Assembly: GCA_964004625.1 (NCBI GenBank)
Contig: CAXFOB010000028.1
Span: forward strand, 1-50,709
Direction: 5' to 3'
From: GCA-002697625 sp002697625
GTDB taxonomy: Bacteria > Bacteroidota > Bacteroidia > Flavobacteriales > BACL11
DNA length: 50,709 bases
Below are positions 17,727 to 27,077 of the stretch, piece by piece. Position 1 is the stretch's first letter. Every line of letters begins with the position of its first letter. Below the pieces are notes generated by a model, which was given only the letters and a program-made list of their open reading frames with translations, was not told the DNA's origin and searched no databases. The translations under genes were made by a program, and so were the position numbers.

Positions 17727-18692
17727 TTATTCAGATTTTGGTTTTTTATATGGTTTTGGGGTGTTAATTATAGAGAAATTAATGTACCTCTCCGGATTTA
17801 TCTTCATGTCTTTTATCAATTCCTCTAACTCTTTTGTAGCAGACTCTAAATTTATGTAAATTGATTTATCAGAAATTAACTTACCTAAGCTTCCATCACC
17901 TTTATTTATAGTATTTGTAATTTTATCTATTTTATTAAATGTAGATAATACATCTGCTTTTACTAAGCTATCAGAAATAGAAGAAAAATTAGATATTATG
18001 TTTTTTATCTCTTTATTTGATTCATTTAAATTATTAGAAACAGATGCAAAGTTTGACATAGTTAGGTCAATATTTTCTTTGTTATCCCTAATCATTTTGT
18101 CTACAACCAACAAAGTTTCTGATAACGTAGTGAAAGTTTGATCTAAACTAATAAGAGATTTGGAAAGACTTTCTCTTGCATCTTTATTTAGCACAGAAGT
18201 AATAACCGTCATAACTGAATCAATAGACCCAATTAACTCCTCTGTTTTTATCTTAAGTGGAATAATCTGAGCATTTACCTCATCTTGCAAACTAGATTCT
18301 ATAGAAGAAGACAACTCATCTCCAGAAACAACCATTAAAGATGAATCTCCTAAAACTAAGGAAATACCTTTAGTACCCATTAAATCAATACTTACAATCT
18401 TCGCTATCGTATTAACAGGAATTTCAATATCATTTTCAATATTTAGGCTTACTTTTAATAAATTATCTCTTTCTGAATCAAAAGTAATGTTAGTAATTGT
18501 ACCTATTTTATGTCCTTTTACTGTTATAGAGTTTCCTTCAGTCAATCCAGCGATATCTTCATAATAAGCATTAAGTACTCTACCATTATTCATCACATTT
18601 ATTCCTTTTAAAAAGTTTATTCCGAAATATAAAAGAAAGATAGTTACCAAAGAAACAATTCCAACTTTTAACGACTTTATTTTATTACTCAT
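17727..18692 (-). CDS. MlaD-like MCE-domain protein
   Basis: The 321 residues have one N-terminal membrane helix (about 8-25, VGIVSLVTIFLLYFGINFL), then an MCE domain (about 33-115, with YYEDIAGLTEGNSITVKGHKIG and DLMGTKGISLVLG), then a long helical tail. MCE proteins carry lipids between inner and outer membranes as hexamers. No permease or ATPase (MlaE/MlaF) is next to it, so its transport partners would be elsewhere. It is 5 bases downstream of the amidase gene, in an envelope operon divergent from lptD. Confidence 0.88.
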   Translation of the reverse strand: MSNKIKSLKVGIVSLVTIFLLYFGINFLKGINVMNNGRVLNAYYEDIAGLTEGNSITVKGHKIGTITNITFDSERDNLLKVSLNIENDIEIPVNTIAKIVSIDLMGTKGISLVLGDSSLMVVSGDELSSSIESSLQDEVNAQIIPLKIKTEELIGSIDSVMTVITSVLNKDARESLSKSLISLDQTFTTLSETLLVVDKMIRDNKENIDLTMSNFASVSNNLNESNKEIKNIISNFSSISDSLVKADVLSTFNKIDKITNTINKGDGSLGKLISDKSIYINLESATKELEELIKDMKINPERYINFSIINTPKPYKKPKSE

Positions 18693-18697
18693 AATAT

Positions 18698-19837
18698 TTA
18701 TTTATTTTGCAAATCTAACGCTTCTTTTACACTTATTTGTTTTCCTTTATAAAATGCCACAATAAAAGCACCTGGAAATTTGCCTGACCTAAATGATAAT
18801 TTAAGCTTATCAGCTTGTTTTTTATCAGAAGAAACAACATGGAAATATTTATAAGTTCCATGTTCATATAACTCTTCTACTACTATATCAAAAAAGATAT
18901 TTGATCTTTTCATGGATTCTAAATAAGTACCTAATTGTATCTTATATACAACCTCCTCTTGAGAACTACTTTCCTCCAGGTTTAAAACTAATTCTTCCTT
19001 TTTTGATTCTGATTTTAATCCCTCAATCTCTTCTTTATAACTTCGAAATGCTCTGAATATAGCAGACGCTATATAATTTTTTCCATTATCTGTATTTAAA
19101 TAATCTTCTTCTGTTGGATTAGTTAAAAAACCTGCCTCTATTAAAACAGAAGGCATATTTGATCTGCTAATCACATAAAACGGAGCTTGTTTTACCCCCC
19201 TACTTTTTCTATGAGCTCGTTCTACAAACTGCTTATCTACCTGCTGAGCAAATGAAATACTCTGGTCCAGATAAGTGTTTTGCATTAAACTAAAAACAAT
19301 ATAACTTTCAGGAGATTTAGGATCAAAACCATCATATTTTTCTTTGAAATTATCTTCCAAATACATAACTGAGTTTTCCCTCATAGCAACATCCATATTT
19401 GCTTTTAACTTACTCATTCCCATAACAAACACACTAGAGCCTGAAGCATTAGGATTGGTAAAACCATCACAATGAATGGAAATAAATAAATCTGCATTTT
19501 TATCATTTGCTAGTTTTGTTCTTTCCCATAATTCTAAGAAAACATCTGTTTTCCTCGTGTAAACAACTTCCACTTCTGGGAAATATTGTTCAATATATCC
19601 TCCCAGAATTAAAGAAATATCTAAAGCAATGTCCTTCTCATACGTTTTGTACCTTTTTGTTCCCATTGTACCAGGGTCTTTACCTCCATGACCAGGATCT
19701 ATAACAATAGTTTTTATCTCATTACTAGATGTCTGTGATTTTAAACAAAAAATAGGAGATAAAAATAGAAGAAAACACAAAAAAATGCGTTTACCAAATG
19801 AATTAGTAGAATGATAGATTTTACTTAGTTTTGCCAA
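18698..19837 (-). CDS. N-acetylmuramoyl-L-alanine amidase
   Basis: This zinc amidase (Amidase_3, AmiA/B/C family) removes peptides from peptidoglycan. Motifs are VIDPGHGGKDPG (zinc His), YEKDIALDIS (zinc Glu), SIHCDGF (zinc His) and SVLIEAGFLTN (catalytic Glu). A SPOR-like tail (about 300-379, YKIQLGTYLESMKR) may bind denuded glycan. A TTG at 19837 is chosen as start, giving 379 residues with a signal peptide (KRIFLCFLLFLSPIFCLKS). The only upstream ATG (19942) would lie 62 bases inside lptD and upstream of a TATTTTTG promoter box. The start is therefore inferred, with moderate confidence. Confidence 0.9.
   Translation of the reverse strand: MAKLSKIYHSTNSFGKRIFLCFLLFLSPIFCLKSQTSSNEIKTIVIDPGHGGKDPGTMGTKRYKTYEKDIALDISLILGGYIEQYFPEVEVVYTRKTDVFLELWERTKLANDKNADLFISIHCDGFTNPNASGSSVFVMGMSKLKANMDVAMRENSVMYLEDNFKEKYDGFDPKSPESYIVFSLMQNTYLDQSISFAQQVDKQFVERAHRKSRGVKQAPFYVISRSNMPSVLIEAGFLTNPTEEDYLNTDNGKNYIASAIFRAFRSYKEEIEGLKSESKKEELVLNLEESSSQEEVVYKIQLGTYLESMKRSNIFFDIVVEELYEHGTYKYFHVVSSDKKQADKLKLSFRSGKFPGAFIVAFYKGKQISVKEALDLQNK
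19826..19833 (+). promoter_or_regulatory. TAnnTTTG -7 box for lptD
   Basis: Reads TAGTTTTG on the plus strand, 48 bases upstream of the TTG start of lptD. It lies within the first codons of the divergent amidase gene. Confidence 0.45.
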
Positions 19838-19863
19838 TCTAGAATTAATATTAGTTTTACTTA

Positions 19864-19871
19864 CAAAAATA
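19864..19871 (-). promoter_or_regulatory. TAnnTTTG -7 box for the amidase operon
   Basis: Reads TATTTTTG on the minus strand, 26 bases upstream of the proposed TTG start at 19837. It would serve the amidase, MCE, Fe-S, HAD, CCG and small-protein genes, which follow with gaps of 6 bases or less. Confidence 0.5.
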
Positions 19872-19880
19872 ACACTTAGA

Positions 19881-22358
19881 TTGAAGAAAAATATATTTAT
19901 ACTAGTTGTAATAACTTTCTTATTAACAGGATTTTTCAACAATTCTAAAGCAGTGAATAGTCCTATTGATTCTATTATAAATCAAAATAACTCTAATTTA
20001 ATAGAACATGACATAATAAGAAACTGTAAGGATTCTATCGTACAGGACATTCTAAACAAAAAGATATACCTTTATGGAGAATCAAGTATAAAATATGGAG
20101 ATATTAAGATAACTGCATATAATATTATTATTGATTGGAATGAAAATACAATTTTAGCGATTGGAACAAAAGATAGTATTGGAAACGCAATTGGAGAACC
20201 CGTTTTTTCAGAAGGTAACGAAAGTTTTAAAGCTAAAGAAATTTTATATAATCTTAAAAGCAAAAAATGTATTGTAAACAGTATAATTACTCAAGAGGGA
20301 GAGGGATATATTCATGGTGAGAAAGTTAAAAAACTAGAAAATGATGTTTTATTTTTAAAGAAAGGAGAATACACTACTTGTGACGCTGAACATCCTCATT
20401 ATTCAATTCGTTCTAACAAAATCAAACTTATTCCTAAAAAACAAATTATAACAGGCCCTGCATATTTAACATTCTTTAACATACCTACTCCACTATTTTT
20501 ACCTTTTGGATATTTCCCAAATACCGAAAAGAAAAGTGCAGGAATAATCCTCCCTTCTTATGGAGAATCTACAAGTTTAGGATTTTTCTTAAAAGACGCT
20601 GGATACTACCTCCCTTTAAACGACTATCTAGGCCTTACTCTTAAAGGAGATATCTACACAAAAGGAAGTTGGTCCTTAAAAGGTGATATTAGATATAAAA
20701 AGAGATATAAGTTTGATGGTTTTTTAAAAGTGAATTACGGCAATTTTATCACTAGTGAGACAGGATTCCCAGATTATAGAATCCAGAAAGATTTTTTTGT
20801 AAACTGGAGTCATAAACAAGATCTTAAAGCAAATCCTAATTTCAACTTCTCGGCAAATGTAAATGCCGGAACCAGTACCTTTCACAAAAACAATAGTTTT
20901 ACTTCTGTAAATAATTATCTAAAGAATACATTCAGATCTAGTATTAACATAAGTAAAAGCTGGGAAGGGAGGCCGTATAATCTTTCTTCCAACCTAGAAC
21001 ACAATCAAAATAATCAGACACATAAAGTGAATATCACTTTACCTAATGTAACTTTTAGTGTAAATAAATTACATCCTTTCAGAAATATAGGAAATAAAGG
21101 AACTAAAAATTGGTACGACAATATTGGAATCAGATATACATTAAATACAAAAAATCAAATTTCTACTACGGACTCCTTACTTTTTCATAATAGTACTTTA
21201 CAGAATTTTGAAACAGGAATGAGACACAGTATTCCAATTAGTTCCTCATTTAAGTTGTTTAAATATTTCACCGCTACCCAAAGTATAAACATTTCGGAAA
21301 GATGGTATTTAAAACAGATTGATAAATATTGGGACGGAACAGAAGTAAATACAGATACTTTGAATAAATTCACTAGAGGTGGAGAATACAACATATCTAG
21401 CTCTATAAACACCAAAATATATGGAATGGCACAATTTAAGAAAGGAAAGATAGCTGCATTCCGACATGTATTAACACCCAATTTTTCATTTACTTACAAT
21501 CCTTCCTTTGTTGATGAAAAATATGGATTTTACAAATCTGTACAAGTTGACTCTACTGGAGAAATGGTACAATATTCTGTAATGGAAAATGGAATATACG
21601 GAAGTCCAAGAAAAAATAAATCAGGAAATATTCGTTTAGGAATAAATAATATTTTAGGAATGAAAATAAGAAGTAAGAACGATACTACTGAGAAAATAAA
21701 AAAAATAACATTAATTGAAAGCTTAAACATAAACTCTTCTTATAATATCTTTGCGGACTCTTTTCACTTCAGCAACATTAACTTAAATATAAGAACAAAG
21801 TTATTTAATCAGATAAATTTAAGTTATAGTAGTGTTTTTGATCCATATAGTATAGATGAAAATGGAAGAAGAAATAAGTTTGAGTTATTTGAAAACAAGC
21901 GATTAGCTCGATTTAAAAACTCTAATCTTTCTGTAGGGTTTAGTATAAATGATAAAACATTTTCACAAAATAAAACAGATGATGGAAATGAGAAAGAAGA
22001 AAGAGACTTTTATAAAATACCTTGGAATTTAAATGTAAATTATTCTCAGACAATAAACAAAGGTAGTACCACCCTGTCCGAATCAATTAACACACAAACC
22101 TTAGGTTTTTCTGGAAACATAAAAATTACAAAAAAATGGAAACTAGGATTTCAATCTGGATATGATTTTACTGATAATGATTTTTCTTATACATCAATTA
22201 ATGTTTATAGAGATTTACATTGTTGGGAGATGTTATTTCATTGGATACCTACAGGATACCAAAGAAGTTATGTTTTAACTATAAAAGTGAAAGCAAATAT
22301 TTTAAAAGATGTAAAAATTGAAAGGAAAAGAGACTGGATATCTCCTAGTTTCAATTAA
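19881..22358 (+). CDS. lptD: LPS-assembly outer-membrane protein LptD
   Basis: LptD inserts lipopolysaccharide into the outer leaflet. The 825 residues begin at a TTG codon (MKKNIFILVV), forming a signal peptide of about 24 residues. An OstA/LptA-like beta-jellyroll follows (about 45-190, with YGESSIKYGDIKITAYNI and LKKGEYTTCDAEHPHYS), then FNIPTPLFLPFGYFPN, which marks the start of the barrel, and a barrel of about 600 residues. The Cys in TTCD is conserved in Bacteroidota homologues as I recall. No LptE is nearby. The gene is divergent from the amidase operon and overlaps the end of the convergent glutamine-amidotransferase gene by 4 bases. Confidence 0.9.
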   Translation: MKKNIFILVVITFLLTGFFNNSKAVNSPIDSIINQNNSNLIEHDIIRNCKDSIVQDILNKKIYLYGESSIKYGDIKITAYNIIIDWNENTILAIGTKDSIGNAIGEPVFSEGNESFKAKEILYNLKSKKCIVNSIITQEGEGYIHGEKVKKLENDVLFLKKGEYTTCDAEHPHYSIRSNKIKLIPKKQIITGPAYLTFFNIPTPLFLPFGYFPNTEKKSAGIILPSYGESTSLGFFLKDAGYYLPLNDYLGLTLKGDIYTKGSWSLKGDIRYKKRYKFDGFLKVNYGNFITSETGFPDYRIQKDFFVNWSHKQDLKANPNFNFSANVNAGTSTFHKNNSFTSVNNYLKNTFRSSINISKSWEGRPYNLSSNLEHNQNNQTHKVNITLPNVTFSVNKLHPFRNIGNKGTKNWYDNIGIRYTLNTKNQISTTDSLLFHNSTLQNFETGMRHSIPISSSFKLFKYFTATQSINISERWYLKQIDKYWDGTEVNTDTLNKFTRGGEYNISSSINTKIYGMAQFKKGKIAAFRHVLTPNFSFTYNPSFVDEKYGFYKSVQVDSTGEMVQYSVMENGIYGSPRKNKSGNIRLGINNILGMKIRSKNDTTEKIKKITLIESLNINSSYNIFADSFHFSNINLNIRTKLFNQINLSYSSVFDPYSIDENGRRNKFELFENKRLARFKNSNLSVGFSINDKTFSQNKTDDGNEKEERDFYKIPWNLNVNYSQTINKGSTTLSESINTQTLGFSGNIKITKKWKLGFQSGYDFTDNDFSYTSINVYRDLHCWEMLFHWIPTGYQRSYVLTIKVKANILKDVKIERKRDWISPSFN

Positions 22359-22918
22359 GATAACAACCAATTTTTAATTATTAACTTCCCATATTCAGTA
22401 AGCACTGACTCAGGGTGAAACTGAATACCTTTTACATCTAATTCTTTATGTGTAAGTGACATAATTAATCCATCTTCATTTTCTGAAGTAACTCTTAAAC
22501 ATTCAGGTAACAATTCTTTATGTACAACCCAAGAATGATAATGCCCAACCTTAAATCTTACTGGAATATCAGAAAATATTTCATCACTGGTTAAGATATA
22601 ATTTTCAGAATTTACTCCATGTTTCACATTTTCTAAATTTTTTAACTCTGCACCAAAATATTCAGAAACAGCTTGCATTCCCAAACAAATACCCAAAATG
22701 GATTTAGATTTAGAAAACTGATTTAAAAATTTGGTAAGACTAGGATGATCTGAAGGAAGTGAAGGACCTGGGGATAGTATAATTTTATCATATTCTTCTA
22801 TGTTTATAGATTCCAAATTATCATTTCTAACAACATCACACTTTTCTACATACTCACACACATAATGATGAAGATTAAATGTAAATGAATCAAAATTATC
22901 AATAATTAAAACTTTCAA
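22355..22918 (-). CDS. Glutamine amidotransferase, anthranilate/aminodeoxychorismate synthase component II
   Basis: This class I amidotransferase releases ammonia from glutamine for chorismate amination (TrpG or PabA). In 187 residues the triad is Cys78 (GICLGMQ), His168 and Glu170 (FHPES). LSPGPSLPSD is the glutamine-site loop. No trpE, pabB or other trp gene is near, so TrpG versus PabA cannot be decided. Its start directly abuts the stop of the GDP-fucose synthase gene (no gap), so it is probably the last gene of the polysaccharide operon by position rather than by function. Confidence 0.85.
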   Translation of the reverse strand: MKVLIIDNFDSFTFNLHHYVCEYVEKCDVVRNDNLESINIEEYDKIILSPGPSLPSDHPSLTKFLNQFSKSKSILGICLGMQAVSEYFGAELKNLENVKHGVNSENYILTSDEIFSDIPVRFKVGHYHSWVVHKELLPECLRVTSENEDGLIMSLTHKELDVKGIQFHPESVLTEYGKLIIKNWLLS

Positions 22919-23857
22919 TTATTTATATCTTTCTAGTTCAGAATCTAAATTACGCAAAACATTTTCCACACCTTCTTCAAAAGAAATTGTATAACTCCAT
23001 CCTAATTGATTAATCCTACTTACATCCATTAATTTTCTAGGAGTTCCATTAGGGTAATCTGTATTGAACACTAAATCCCCTTTAAAATCTATTTTGTCTT
23101 TAATTAAATCCGCAACTTCTTTTATATTGTGTTCTACACCAGTTCCAATATTCAGAAACTGTTTCTCGTTATAGTTTTGCATTAAAAATAAACATGCAGA
23201 AGCACAATCATCGACATGTAAAAATTCTCTATAAGGAGTTCCGTCTCCCCATATTTCTACATATTCAGAAAGATTCTGTTTCGCATAAAAGAACTTCCTT
23301 AGAAGTGCTGGAACTAGATGAGAAGTTGTTAAATCATAATTATCATTTGGACCATATAAATTAGTTGGCATTACCGAAATAAAATTACATCCATATTGCT
23401 CTCTATAAAACTCACACATTTTTATTCCGGAAATCTTAGCAATTGCATAAGGTTCATTTGTCGGCTCTAAAGAATCGGTCAATAAATACTCTTCTTTTAA
23501 AGGTTGGGGGGCATGTTTTGGATAAATACATGAACTTCCTAAAAATAATAGTTTCTTTACATTATTCTTATACGACTGATGAATAACATTATTCTGAATC
23601 ATCATGTTGTCATACAAAAACTCAGCTTTATAAGTACTATTTGCAAGAATACCACCAACTTTTGCGGCTGCCAAAAACACATACTCTGGTTTTTCCTTTT
23701 CAAAAAATTCTTTTACGTGATCTTGCTCTCTCAAATCTAAATCTGAGGAGGTCCTCAAAATGAGGTTGTAATAACCTTCAGATTTTAACAATCTGAAAAT
23801 TGCTGAACCAACCATCCCATTATGACCAGCTATATATATCTTTGAGTCTTTAAGCAT
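22919..23857 (-). CDS. fcl: GDP-L-fucose synthase
   Basis: This NADPH-dependent epimerase/reductase converts GDP-4-keto-6-deoxy-mannose to GDP-L-fucose. The 312 residues show the Rossmann motif GHNGMVGSA (11-19), FLGSSCIYPKHAPQP typical of the family, and the SDR Tyr137/Lys141 pair in PYAIAK. PTNLYGPNDNYD is also characteristic. The gmd gene needed to make its substrate is not in the window. The start overlaps the preceding glycosyltransferase by 8 bases. It suggests fucose in the glycan, provided gmd lies elsewhere. Confidence 0.93.
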   Translation of the reverse strand: MLKDSKIYIAGHNGMVGSAIFRLLKSEGYYNLILRTSSDLDLREQDHVKEFFEKEKPEYVFLAAAKVGGILANSTYKAEFLYDNMMIQNNVIHQSYKNNVKKLLFLGSSCIYPKHAPQPLKEEYLLTDSLEPTNEPYAIAKISGIKMCEFYREQYGCNFISVMPTNLYGPNDNYDLTTSHLVPALLRKFFYAKQNLSEYVEIWGDGTPYREFLHVDDCASACLFLMQNYNEKQFLNIGTGVEHNIKEVADLIKDKIDFKGDLVFNTDYPNGTPRKLMDVSRINQLGWSYTISFEEGVENVLRNLDSELERYK

Positions 23858-24626
23858 CTTTTTTAGGTCTTTTAAAGAATTGACCTAGTTTCGACAAAGG
23901 TTTTCTTAATCTTATAAACATTGGTGGGTTAAAGCCATTCATTTTCCAAGAAATATAATCCTCATTATTTCCCCTTAATCTATTCCAAATAGAATAATTA
24001 CTAATTCCGCCTATTCTCATTTTTACCATTATTTTTGGTAAATAACTTATAGATATTTGGTTTTTATAAAATAAACGTAAAATCATTTCATAATCGGAAG
24101 CATTTTTCAAACGTATAGAGTACAATCCAAATTTTTTATATATCTCCTTTTTTACAAACAATGTTGGATGTGGTATGGTCCATCCTGTTCTTATCTTTTT
24201 GATATTAAAACTACCTGACTTCCAATACCTTCTGATACTATCTGTATCTATGGTATCAACATATAACAAATCCCCATAGACAGAATCGACATCATTAAAA
24301 ATAAAAACTTCAGCAACATCAGAGATTACATGATTTGTATAATAAAAATCATCCGAATTTAAAATTCCAACAACATCTCCTGTAGCAATTCTAATTCCTT
24401 TATTCATTGCATCATACAATCCATCATCATCTTCAGAAATAAGGCAGGAAATCTTATTCCCATATGAATTGATAATATCAATAGTATCATCAGTAGAATT
24501 TCCGTCAATTATAATATATTCTATATTTTCATAATCCTGTGAAACAACACTATCTATAGTATCTCTTATAGTTTTTGAGCTATTATAAGATGTCGTTATA
24601 ATTGATATTTTTGGATTCTTATTCAC
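23850..24626 (-). CDS. Glycosyltransferase family 2
   Basis: This 258-residue GT-A enzyme opens with ISIITTSYNSSKTIRDTIDSV. It has the Asp of YIIIDGNSTDDT, and the DxD-type metal site falls in GILNSDDF (about 90). GWTIPHPTLFVKK and a GLYSIRLKNASDYEM region are typical of the WcaA/WcaE-like subgroup. There are no membrane helices, so it acts on the cytoplasmic lipid-linked oligosaccharide. It overlaps its neighbours by 8 bases on both sides. Donor and acceptor sugars cannot be read from the sequence. Confidence 0.9.
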   Translation of the reverse strand: MNKNPKISIITTSYNSSKTIRDTIDSVVSQDYENIEYIIIDGNSTDDTIDIINSYGNKISCLISEDDDGLYDAMNKGIRIATGDVVGILNSDDFYYTNHVISDVAEVFIFNDVDSVYGDLLYVDTIDTDSIRRYWKSGSFNIKKIRTGWTIPHPTLFVKKEIYKKFGLYSIRLKNASDYEMILRLFYKNQISISYLPKIMVKMRIGGISNYSIWNRLRGNNEDYISWKMNGFNPPMFIRLRKPLSKLGQFFKRPKKDA

Positions 24627-25356
24627 CTTTCTTAATTATAAATACATGACAATTACCATTTGTTCTGTCGTATATCTCCAAAGTACAAGCACTATCATTT
24701 ATCCATGAATCAACATCCTTTTTAGACTGAAATGTTGCGATAGGAGTGATAAAATAGTCATAAAATATATTTCTTGTTTCCTGAAGGATCAACTTTTGTT
24801 TTCTGAATATCTTGTACATTAAAAAATGTAAAAGTACAAAAGTATTTTCCATAATAAAATTACCCATCTTAGTTTTATTTAAAACTCTTAAAAAGAATCC
24901 AATATATTTATATAAAAAAGGATAATATCTGTACTTTTTATACACTGCTAGATACAATAATCCTCCAGGTTTTAATACCCTAACGCATTCCTTAAAAGCT
25001 CCAATAGTATCACCAGTATGATGTACCACTCCATCACTTATTACCAAGTCAGAAAAATTATCTTCGAGAGGAATATCCAAATTATTTCCTAGTACCAAAT
25101 TTAATTTTTCAGATTGTACAAAATTCTTAGCAAATTCTAAAGATTTTCTACTTAAATCTACTCCTATCAGTTTGTTTGCGAATTTTGAGGAGTAAACTAA
25201 ATTTCTACCACATCCACAACCTATATCTGCAATAATTTTTCCTTCCGACTGTTCTATTACCTTTTTTAAATTAGGATTCATATTAGATAGAATCTCTTCT
25301 TTTGAAGAATACCCATATTCGAATGGATTGCTATCATAAAATGTTTGTTTCATCAC
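24619..25356 (-). CDS. Class I SAM-dependent methyltransferase
   Basis: The 245 residues carry the SAM-binding loop IADIGCGCGRNLVYSS (motif I, about 42-55), the acidic residue in LIGVDLSRKS, and DLVISDGVVHHTGD with CVRVLKPGGLLYLAV (motifs II/III). It resembles ubiE-like small-molecule methyltransferases and probably methylates a sugar hydroxyl or another small group on the glycan. It overlaps the carbamoyltransferase gene by 4 bases. The target is unknown. Confidence 0.85.
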   Translation of the reverse strand: MMKQTFYDSNPFEYGYSSKEEILSNMNPNLKKVIEQSEGKIIADIGCGCGRNLVYSSKFANKLIGVDLSRKSLEFAKNFVQSEKLNLVLGNNLDIPLEDNFSDLVISDGVVHHTGDTIGAFKECVRVLKPGGLLYLAVYKKYRYYPFLYKYIGFFLRVLNKTKMGNFIMENTFVLLHFLMYKIFRKQKLILQETRNIFYDYFITPIATFQSKKDVDSWINDSACTLEIYDRTNGNCHVFIIKKGE

Positions 25357-27077
25357 CTTTCAACAATTATATTTTCCATTACCAACATATCCATCTTTGT
25401 TCTCAGAAAACAATCTAATGCCTCTTCAGGTTTATTTACAATTGGTTCATTTTCATTAAAAGAAGTGTTTAAAATCATAGGAACACCTGATTTCCTCTGA
25501 AATGAAGAAATTAATCTATAGAACCTTGGAGATATGTTTCTATTCACTGATTGCAATCGTCCCGTTCCATCCACATGCGTTACTGCAGGTATTGTGGAAT
25601 GTTTCTCCTTCTTTATATCATAAACTTTTTCCATAAATAACACTTCATCATTCTGGACAAAATATTCGTTTACATACTCTTCTAAAATTGATGGAGCAAA
25701 AGGTCTAAAACCTTCTCTTCTTTTTATTTTTTCATTAAGTAAATCCTTAACGTCTTTTCTTCTTGGATCTACTAATATAGATCTATGACCCAAAGCTCTT
25801 GGTCCAAACTCTGATCTTCCTTGAAACCAACCTATAACACCTCCATTAATTAATTTTTCTGAAACTCTTTCAAACAATTCGTTATCATTTAATCTCTCAA
25901 ATTCAACTCCCTTCTTCTGTAAACAACTAATAATTTCTACTTCAGATGACCTTCTTCCAAAATAAGCAGTTTTAATCTCAGATAATCTTTCTTTATCAAG
26001 TATATGATTGTATAAATATAAAGCAGAACCAATAGAAGTTCCTGCATCATTTCCAGCAGAAGGAACATAAATATTTTTAAATGGAGTGTTAGATAATATC
26101 TTTCCATTTACAACAGAATTTTGAGCTACACCTCCTGTAATACAAATATTTTCTAATCCTGTTTTTTGATGTAGTTTCGTTAAAATATGAAAAATCATAT
26201 CTTCAGTAAATCTCTGTACAGAAGTAGCTAAATCTATATGAAATTGATCTAAGTCATCTCCTTTCATTCTTGCTTTAAAGAATAAATTTTCCCATTCTTC
26301 AGTAAATAATAATTCAATTTTTGGCTCTCCACTTTCCCAATCCATAGCAACTCCCTCTTGAAAATGTCTGAAATATTTTTTATTTAACTTAAAAAAACCA
26401 TTATCTGTTTTCTTGACAATTTCGGAAAGTTCTTTTAAATATTTAGCTTCCCCATAAGGGGCTAATCCCATAACCTTATATTCGTCTCCATAATTTTGAA
26501 AACCTAAAAACTGAGTAGCTGTGGTATAAAAAATTCCTAGCGAGTGAGGATAATTTACACTATCCAAAACCTTAATTTTATTATCTGTTCCTATTGAAGT
26601 CATGGTAGAAGTAAAATCTCCAAAACCATCAATAGATAAAATTGCAGACTTCTTAAATCTAGAAGCAAAAAAAGCAGAAGCAATATGACTTCTATGATGT
26701 TCTATATTATGAACTTCTGCAGAAATATCTGACTCCTTTACGTTGAATAGATTTGCTAATTCAGATTTTATTGATCCTACTTTTTTAGAATTTAAAAGTC
26801 TATTTATAATAGATTTTATTTCTACTCTATTTTTTAGTGTGTGAATTATTTTTTTGGAAAAATTAGCTTTAGGATCTCTTGATATAGTAATATAATCTAT
26901 ATCCGAAATAGATATACCTGCATCAGATAAACAGAATCTAATTGCTTCAGAAGGAAATCCGGCCCAATGTTTTATCCTTCTAAATCTTTCTTCTTCTGTT
27001 GCACACAGGATAACACCATCTTTTAATAAGCAAGCGGAGGAATCCCCATGAAAGGCATTTATTCCTAAAATATACAT
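25353..27077 (-). CDS. NodU/CmcH-family carbamoyltransferase
   Basis: The 574-residue enzyme transfers a carbamoyl group from carbamoyl phosphate, through carbamoyl-AMP, to a hydroxyl. The N-terminal HSP70/actin-like half begins ILGINAFHGDSSACLL. It includes HHRSHIASAFFAS (metal and catalytic His), the phosphate region SIDGFGDFTS, and CITGGVAQNSVVNGKI. The C-terminal YrdC-like half has GWFQGRSEFGPRALGHRSI. Known members carbamoylate Nod factors, antibiotics and sugars. In this operon a sugar hydroxyl of the exopolysaccharide is the natural guess. It shares one base with the upstream GT4 gene. Confidence 0.93.
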   Translation of the reverse strand: MYILGINAFHGDSSACLLKDGVILCATEEERFRRIKHWAGFPSEAIRFCLSDAGISISDIDYITISRDPKANFSKKIIHTLKNRVEIKSIINRLLNSKKVGSIKSELANLFNVKESDISAEVHNIEHHRSHIASAFFASRFKKSAILSIDGFGDFTSTMTSIGTDNKIKVLDSVNYPHSLGIFYTTATQFLGFQNYGDEYKVMGLAPYGEAKYLKELSEIVKKTDNGFFKLNKKYFRHFQEGVAMDWESGEPKIELLFTEEWENLFFKARMKGDDLDQFHIDLATSVQRFTEDMIFHILTKLHQKTGLENICITGGVAQNSVVNGKILSNTPFKNIYVPSAGNDAGTSIGSALYLYNHILDKERLSEIKTAYFGRRSSEVEIISCLQKKGVEFERLNDNELFERVSEKLINGGVIGWFQGRSEFGPRALGHRSILVDPRRKDVKDLLNEKIKRREGFRPFAPSILEEYVNEYFVQNDEVLFMEKVYDIKKEKHSTIPAVTHVDGTGRLQSVNRNISPRFYRLISSFQRKSGVPMILNTSFNENEPIVNKPEEALDCFLRTKMDMLVMENIIVER

